64,000 nucleotides of DNA from Saonia flava. GTDB taxonomy: Bacteria > Bacteroidota > Bacteroidia > Flavobacteriales > Flavobacteriaceae. How positions within the stretch are numbered: position 1 is the stretch's first letter; every line of letters begins with the position of its first letter. Positions 61,204 through 64,000 of the stretch are shown here, in pieces. The translations under genes were made by a program, and so were the position numbers. Under the pieces are notes generated by a model, which made no database searches, was not told where the DNA came from, and saw nothing but the letters and a program-made list of their open reading frames with translations. The stretch covers positions 682,001-746,000 of the forward strand of contig NZ_JAATJJ010000002.1 of assembly GCF_011927795.1 (NCBI RefSeq), in the 5' to 3' direction.

Positions 61204-62517
61204 TTAAAACTGTTGCCTTTTTTGTTTTGATGCCATTTTTTTTAATTCGGCCAATCTTTTTGCGAAGATTTTTTTCATTCTTTTGTTTTCCACCTCTTCC
61301 CTTACTTCCTCATGATTAGGTAAATCTGTTGCTATGTTATACTCTCTCTGAACCGGCACAAAAGGAATTTCTTGTGTGATTTTAGTCTTATTGGTTACCA
61401 TTAGCACATCTTCTTCTTTAAAAAGTGTTTCTTTTTTATAAGATATTAAAAATGGTGAAAGATATAGTAGAGATCCCATGCCCACACATATCAACAATTG
61501 GATATTTATATTGTAGTCCCTAACTAAAAAACTCAATGTCATGATTAGAATATTGATTATGGAAATCAACAATGAGGCCCTTCCATGCTTAAACCCCAAA
61601 TCCAACAGGCGATGATGAATATGATTTCGATCTGCAGTAAATGGGCTTAATCCCTTTTTTGCCCGAATAATAAAAACTCGAAGAGTATCCAATAATGGAA
61701 ATGATAAAACCACCAATAACATTATTGGGGCATTAGAAATATAATATTGAGTAGTTTCAAGACTATTTTCTGTTAAAAAAATAATGCCTTGATATGTAAG
61801 AAGGAACCCAATGAACAAAGAGCCAGAATCACCCATGAACATCTTTTTTTCATGAGATAGATTATATCTTAAAAAACCAATTATTGCTCCAATCAAGACA
61901 AAAGAAATCAAAACCATTATATGGCTTTTATTCAAAAGAAAGTAGATACCAAAAGACAAACTGCATATTATTGCTATAGATCCAGCTAATCCATCTATTC
62001 CATCAATCAAGTTATATGAGTTAACAACTAAAAGGAAAACAAAAAGGGTAAAGACTATTGATGCAATGTAAGACAATTCATGTATCCCTAAAAGACCGTA
62101 AAAATTTGTTATTCTAGCATCTGTTAAAAAAATCACAATGGATGCGGAAATAAGTTGTGCAATAAATTTTTTCTTTGGCGCTAAATCTACAAGGTCATCT
62201 TTAGCACCCAAAAACATTAAAATCATGGTGGCCGCAACCAATCCAAGTATTTTAGACAAGTGTTCTTGTTCCAATTGCATGAACAATCCAAATAATATAA
62301 GCAATAATGCAAAAGCAATAAACAACCCTACCCCACCAAGCGTTGGAGTCTTATTTTTATGAATACTATGACCCTTGCTCGGGTCATCCATCAAATTTTT
62401 AATATGAACAATGTTAATGATGGCAGGATATATTTTAAGTGACAAAAACAAGGCCCCTAATAAAGAAAACAACCCTAAAACATATAAATTAGAAAACAAA
62501 TCTTGAAAGTAAGTCAT
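61204..62517 (-). CDS. WecA/MraY-family undecaprenyl-phosphate sugar-1-P transferase
   Basis: A 437-aa membrane protein with about 11 helices. Family motifs: KDDLVDLAPKKKF, NLIDGIDGLAG, FMGDSGSLFIGF and cytoplasmic HIHH loop (DRNHIHHRLLDLG). It starts repeat-unit synthesis by loading a HexNAc-1-phosphate on undecaprenyl phosphate. The C-terminal 70 residues are a charged cytoplasmic tail (KRMKKIFAKRLAELKKM). First gene of the locus; the 580-bp region ahead of it should hold the promoter. No other priming transferase is present. Confidence 0.9.
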   Translation of the reverse strand: MTYFQDLFSNLYVLGLFSLLGALFLSLKIYPAIINIVHIKNLMDDPSKGHSIHKNKTPTLGGVGLFIAFALLLILFGLFMQLEQEHLSKILGLVAATMILMFLGAKDDLVDLAPKKKFIAQLISASIVIFLTDARITNFYGLLGIHELSYIASIVFTLFVFLLVVNSYNLIDGIDGLAGSIAIICSLSFGIYFLLNKSHIMVLISFVLIGAIIGFLRYNLSHEKKMFMGDSGSLFIGFLLTYQGIIFLTENSLETTQYYISNAPIMLLVVLSFPLLDTLRVFIIRAKKGLSPFTADRNHIHHRLLDLGFKHGRASLLISIINILIMTLSFLVRDYNINIQLLICVGMGSLLYLSPFLISYKKETLFKEEDVLMVTNKTKITQEIPFVPVQREYNIATDLPNHEEVREEVENKRMKKIFAKRLAELKKMASKQKRQQF

Positions 62518-63098
62518 AAGATTGGTTGTTAATTTATTTTACGATGGCCATACCATCAAACATTATGAAAATACCATATAGATATTTAATAAAAAAGATA
62601 TTGCAAGTTATATTAGGATTCATAAAAAAAGCCTTTTATATATTGTGAAATCATTAACAAACAGTTATAAAATTTACCAAAAGGTGGAATTATAAAATCC
62701 AATTAAAAAGGCACATGTATAATATTAAGATTATGTTTAAAATACAGAAACCTGTTATTAACGAACCATAAGCCCTAGCATTATATAGTGAATCCTTGTG
62801 AGAGGGGGAGTATATTTCTCACACTTGGACTAACAAGTTAAAATTACTTCAAAAAAATATCTCGTGAATTGGTAGTGATAAATTTTATTATTAAATCTAT
62901 TAACAATTTGGTCATAACATATCTGCATTTCACCGATTCATCATTTATATAGTAGGAGAAACTCATCTATATTAATATACAGTTAAACGATGGGCCATAC
63001 CGTTTACCCTAAAAATCTTCTCCTTATCTATTTCATTGAACAAATAAAATACACATGGTAGATATTTGAAATAACAAATCACACTAATTCAAAAGGAC
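62518..63098. other. Long gene-free leader ahead of the exopolysaccharide locus
   Basis: About 580 AT-rich bp between the divergent WecA-like gene and the small membrane protein gene. A weak hairpin (GTGAGA 62798-62803, TCTCAC 62817-62822) is the only structure noticed. No exact promoter box or coding-like frame was found. Room for a regulatory leader exists, but none is demonstrated. Confidence 0.4.
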
Positions 63099-63269
63099 AT
63101 GAAAAAACTACTACTTATTAGAGAACTTTATATTGAAGCATTCAAAAATTTCGGAAATATTATTATTCGAAATTCATTTAAAATATACTCATGGATGTGT
63201 ATAGCATTAATTTTTGTTGTTTTATATGCTTTCATTTTTAGAATTTCTACAGGATTCATTTTCGATTAG
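63099..63269 (+). CDS. 56-aa single-helix membrane protein, DUF6747-like
   Basis: ATG (63099-63101) with AAAAGGAC just ahead, TAG at 63267-63269. The protein reads MKKLLLIRELYIEAFKNFGN, then a membrane helix (about 31-47, WMCIALIFVVLYAFIF), and ends RISTGFIFD. Length and the pattern of a charged amphipathic lead, one helix and FxF-D end match, from memory, the flavobacterial DUF6747 family; function unknown. It stands alone, followed by an intrinsic terminator. Confidence 0.65.
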   Translation: MKKLLLIRELYIEAFKNFGNIIIRNSFKIYSWMCIALIFVVLYAFIFRISTGFIFD

Positions 63270-63293
63270 GAAAGAACAGGTTTATTTAAGTTG

Positions 63294-63327
63294 AGCTCTA
63301 GGCGTGCCATGTTCTAGAGCTTTTTTT
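63294..63327 (+). terminator. Intrinsic terminator after the small membrane protein
   Basis: AGCTCTAG (63294-63301) pairs with CTAGAGCT (63314-63321) and is followed by a T-run to 63327. It also lies at the stop of the convergent molybdopterin oxidoreductase gene. Confidence 0.75.
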
Positions 63328-64000
63328 ATGCTCTTTTCTCAACAAAAACCACTATTGATTTACTTACAGGGGTATTACTTTTATCTGCATAGTAATTTAT
63401 CGGAACCAAGACATTGGTTTCTGGAAAATAGGAGGCCAAATTTCCTTGCGGTATATTATAAGTAACTATCAAAAAGTTTTCCGCAAGACGTTCCTTGCCC
63501 TCATATTTACTAACTAAATCTACCTTTTCATTGGGTTTTAGCCCAAGCTTGTATATATCTATCTCATTCATAAAAACTACCCTACGCTCATTATAAACAC
63601 CTCTATACCGGTCATTAAGACCGTAAATAGTTGTGTTAAATTGGTCATGGGACCGAATAGTCATTAATAAAAATTCATTTTCCTTTAATTGATGTTTTGG
63701 TAAACTACAAATACTTAATTGTGCTTTCTGATTGGGAAGTTTACTAAAATCCAAATCCCGAACATTATTTGGCAAGTAAAAACCTGAACCACTAGATTTT
63801 TGGTCCAGATTTTCAAAACCATTCAAAACAGCTTCAATCTTGTTTCTGATTAAGTTGTAATCAGAGCCCAAAACCTTCCAGTCCACAATATGGTTTTCTT
63901 TGAAATAAGCATTGGCAATACCTGCAACTATTTCAGGCTCACTTTTTAATTTACTAGATACGGGTTGAAGCATCCCTTTAGTTCTATGAACCTTTCCCAT
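63326..64000 (-). CDS. FdhF/YdeP-type molybdopterin oxidoreductase, C-terminal part (cut by window edge)
   Basis: The last 224 residues of a larger protein; the Met at the window edge is not the true start. It contains the molybdopterin-dinucleotide-binding C-domain: LLMTIRSHDQFNTTIYGLNDRYRGV, then VNLVSKYE-like VDLVSKYEGKERLAE and ending NTPVSKSIVVFVEKR. This fits the FdhF/YdeP family, formate-dehydrogenase-like proteins of unknown donor; the [4Fe-4S] and catalytic parts lie outside the window. It ends on the convergent terminator. Confidence 0.82.
   Translation of the reverse strand: MGKVHRTKGMLQPVSSKLKSEPEIVAGIANAYFKENHIVDWKVLGSDYNLIRNKIEAVLNGFENLDQKSSGSGFYLPNNVRDLDFSKLPNQKAQLSICSLPKHQLKENEFLLMTIRSHDQFNTTIYGLNDRYRGVYNERRVVFMNEIDIYKLGLKPNEKVDLVSKYEGKERLAENFLIVTYNIPQGNLASYFPETNVLVPINYYADKSNTPVSKSIVVFVEKRA

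Overview
The window is chromosomal DNA from a marine-type member of the Bacteroidota, most likely family Flavobacteriaceae. The evidence is low GC content, several type IX secretion (T9SS) sorting domains, lipoproteins with LxxC boxes, a Flavobacteriaceae-type tmRNA tag (GDNNYALAA), promoter-like TAnnTTTG boxes, and typical families (NIPSNAP, RluA with a short S4 domain, DUF6747-like, FtsE next to a giant TPR protein). No rRNA, tRNA, CRISPR array or recognisable transposase was seen.

Layout. 1-1.9 kb: two DinB-fold proteins and a secreted leucine-rich-repeat protein. 2.1-5.6 kb: an RluA pseudouridine synthase and an OmpA-like protein that should be neighbours are separated by a 1491-bp unit. 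That unit carries one gene (two membrane helices plus a Nudix-like domain) and is bounded by perfect 40-bp direct repeats copied from the 3' end of the OmpA-like gene. This is the best candidate in the window for an undescribed mobile, possibly defence-related, system. 5.7-17.2 kb: NIPSNAP protein, a plugless beta-barrel with a 1006-aa TPR partner, ftsE overlapping a membrane-Nudix fusion, a polyphosphate-glucokinase-like ROK kinase, typA and kdsA. 17.3-23.9 kb: a beta-lactamase-fold lipoprotein, a transglutaminase-like protein with a Ser in place of Cys, DUF1801, a secreted PHP phosphodiesterase and a saccharopine/alanine dehydrogenase-like enzyme. 23.9-24.6 kb: a compact structured RNA candidate followed by ssrA (tmRNA). 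24.8-28.9 kb: a glutaminase with eukaryote-like architecture (helical N-domain, glutaminase, ankyrin), a small secreted repeat protein, and a hydrolase/cyclase-like/AraC triple fusion with a 19-bp palindrome in front of it. 29.1-39.2 kb: a four-gene operon alternating T9SS cargo proteins with fibronectin-type lipoproteins, apparently two duplicated pairs. 39.7-42.2 kb: a small operon of an AhpD-like enzyme, a membrane protein, a SnoaL-like protein and an AraC regulator.

42.5-62.5 kb is one long minus-strand exopolysaccharide locus. It holds a WecA-like initiating transferase, dTDP-L-rhamnose synthesis (rfbBACD), two Wzx-type flippases, a Wzy-type polymerase, five glycosyltransferases, an aminotransferase/WbqC/GNAT amino-sugar module, a GH5 lipoprotein glycosidase and a Wzc-type tyrosine autokinase. 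Transcription runs from the sugar-nucleotide and initiation genes toward the Wzc gene, and a terminator-like hairpin follows the last gene. No Wza-type outer membrane channel is in the window. The right edge holds a 56-aa membrane protein and the C-terminal part of an FdhF/YdeP-type molybdopterin oxidoreductase.
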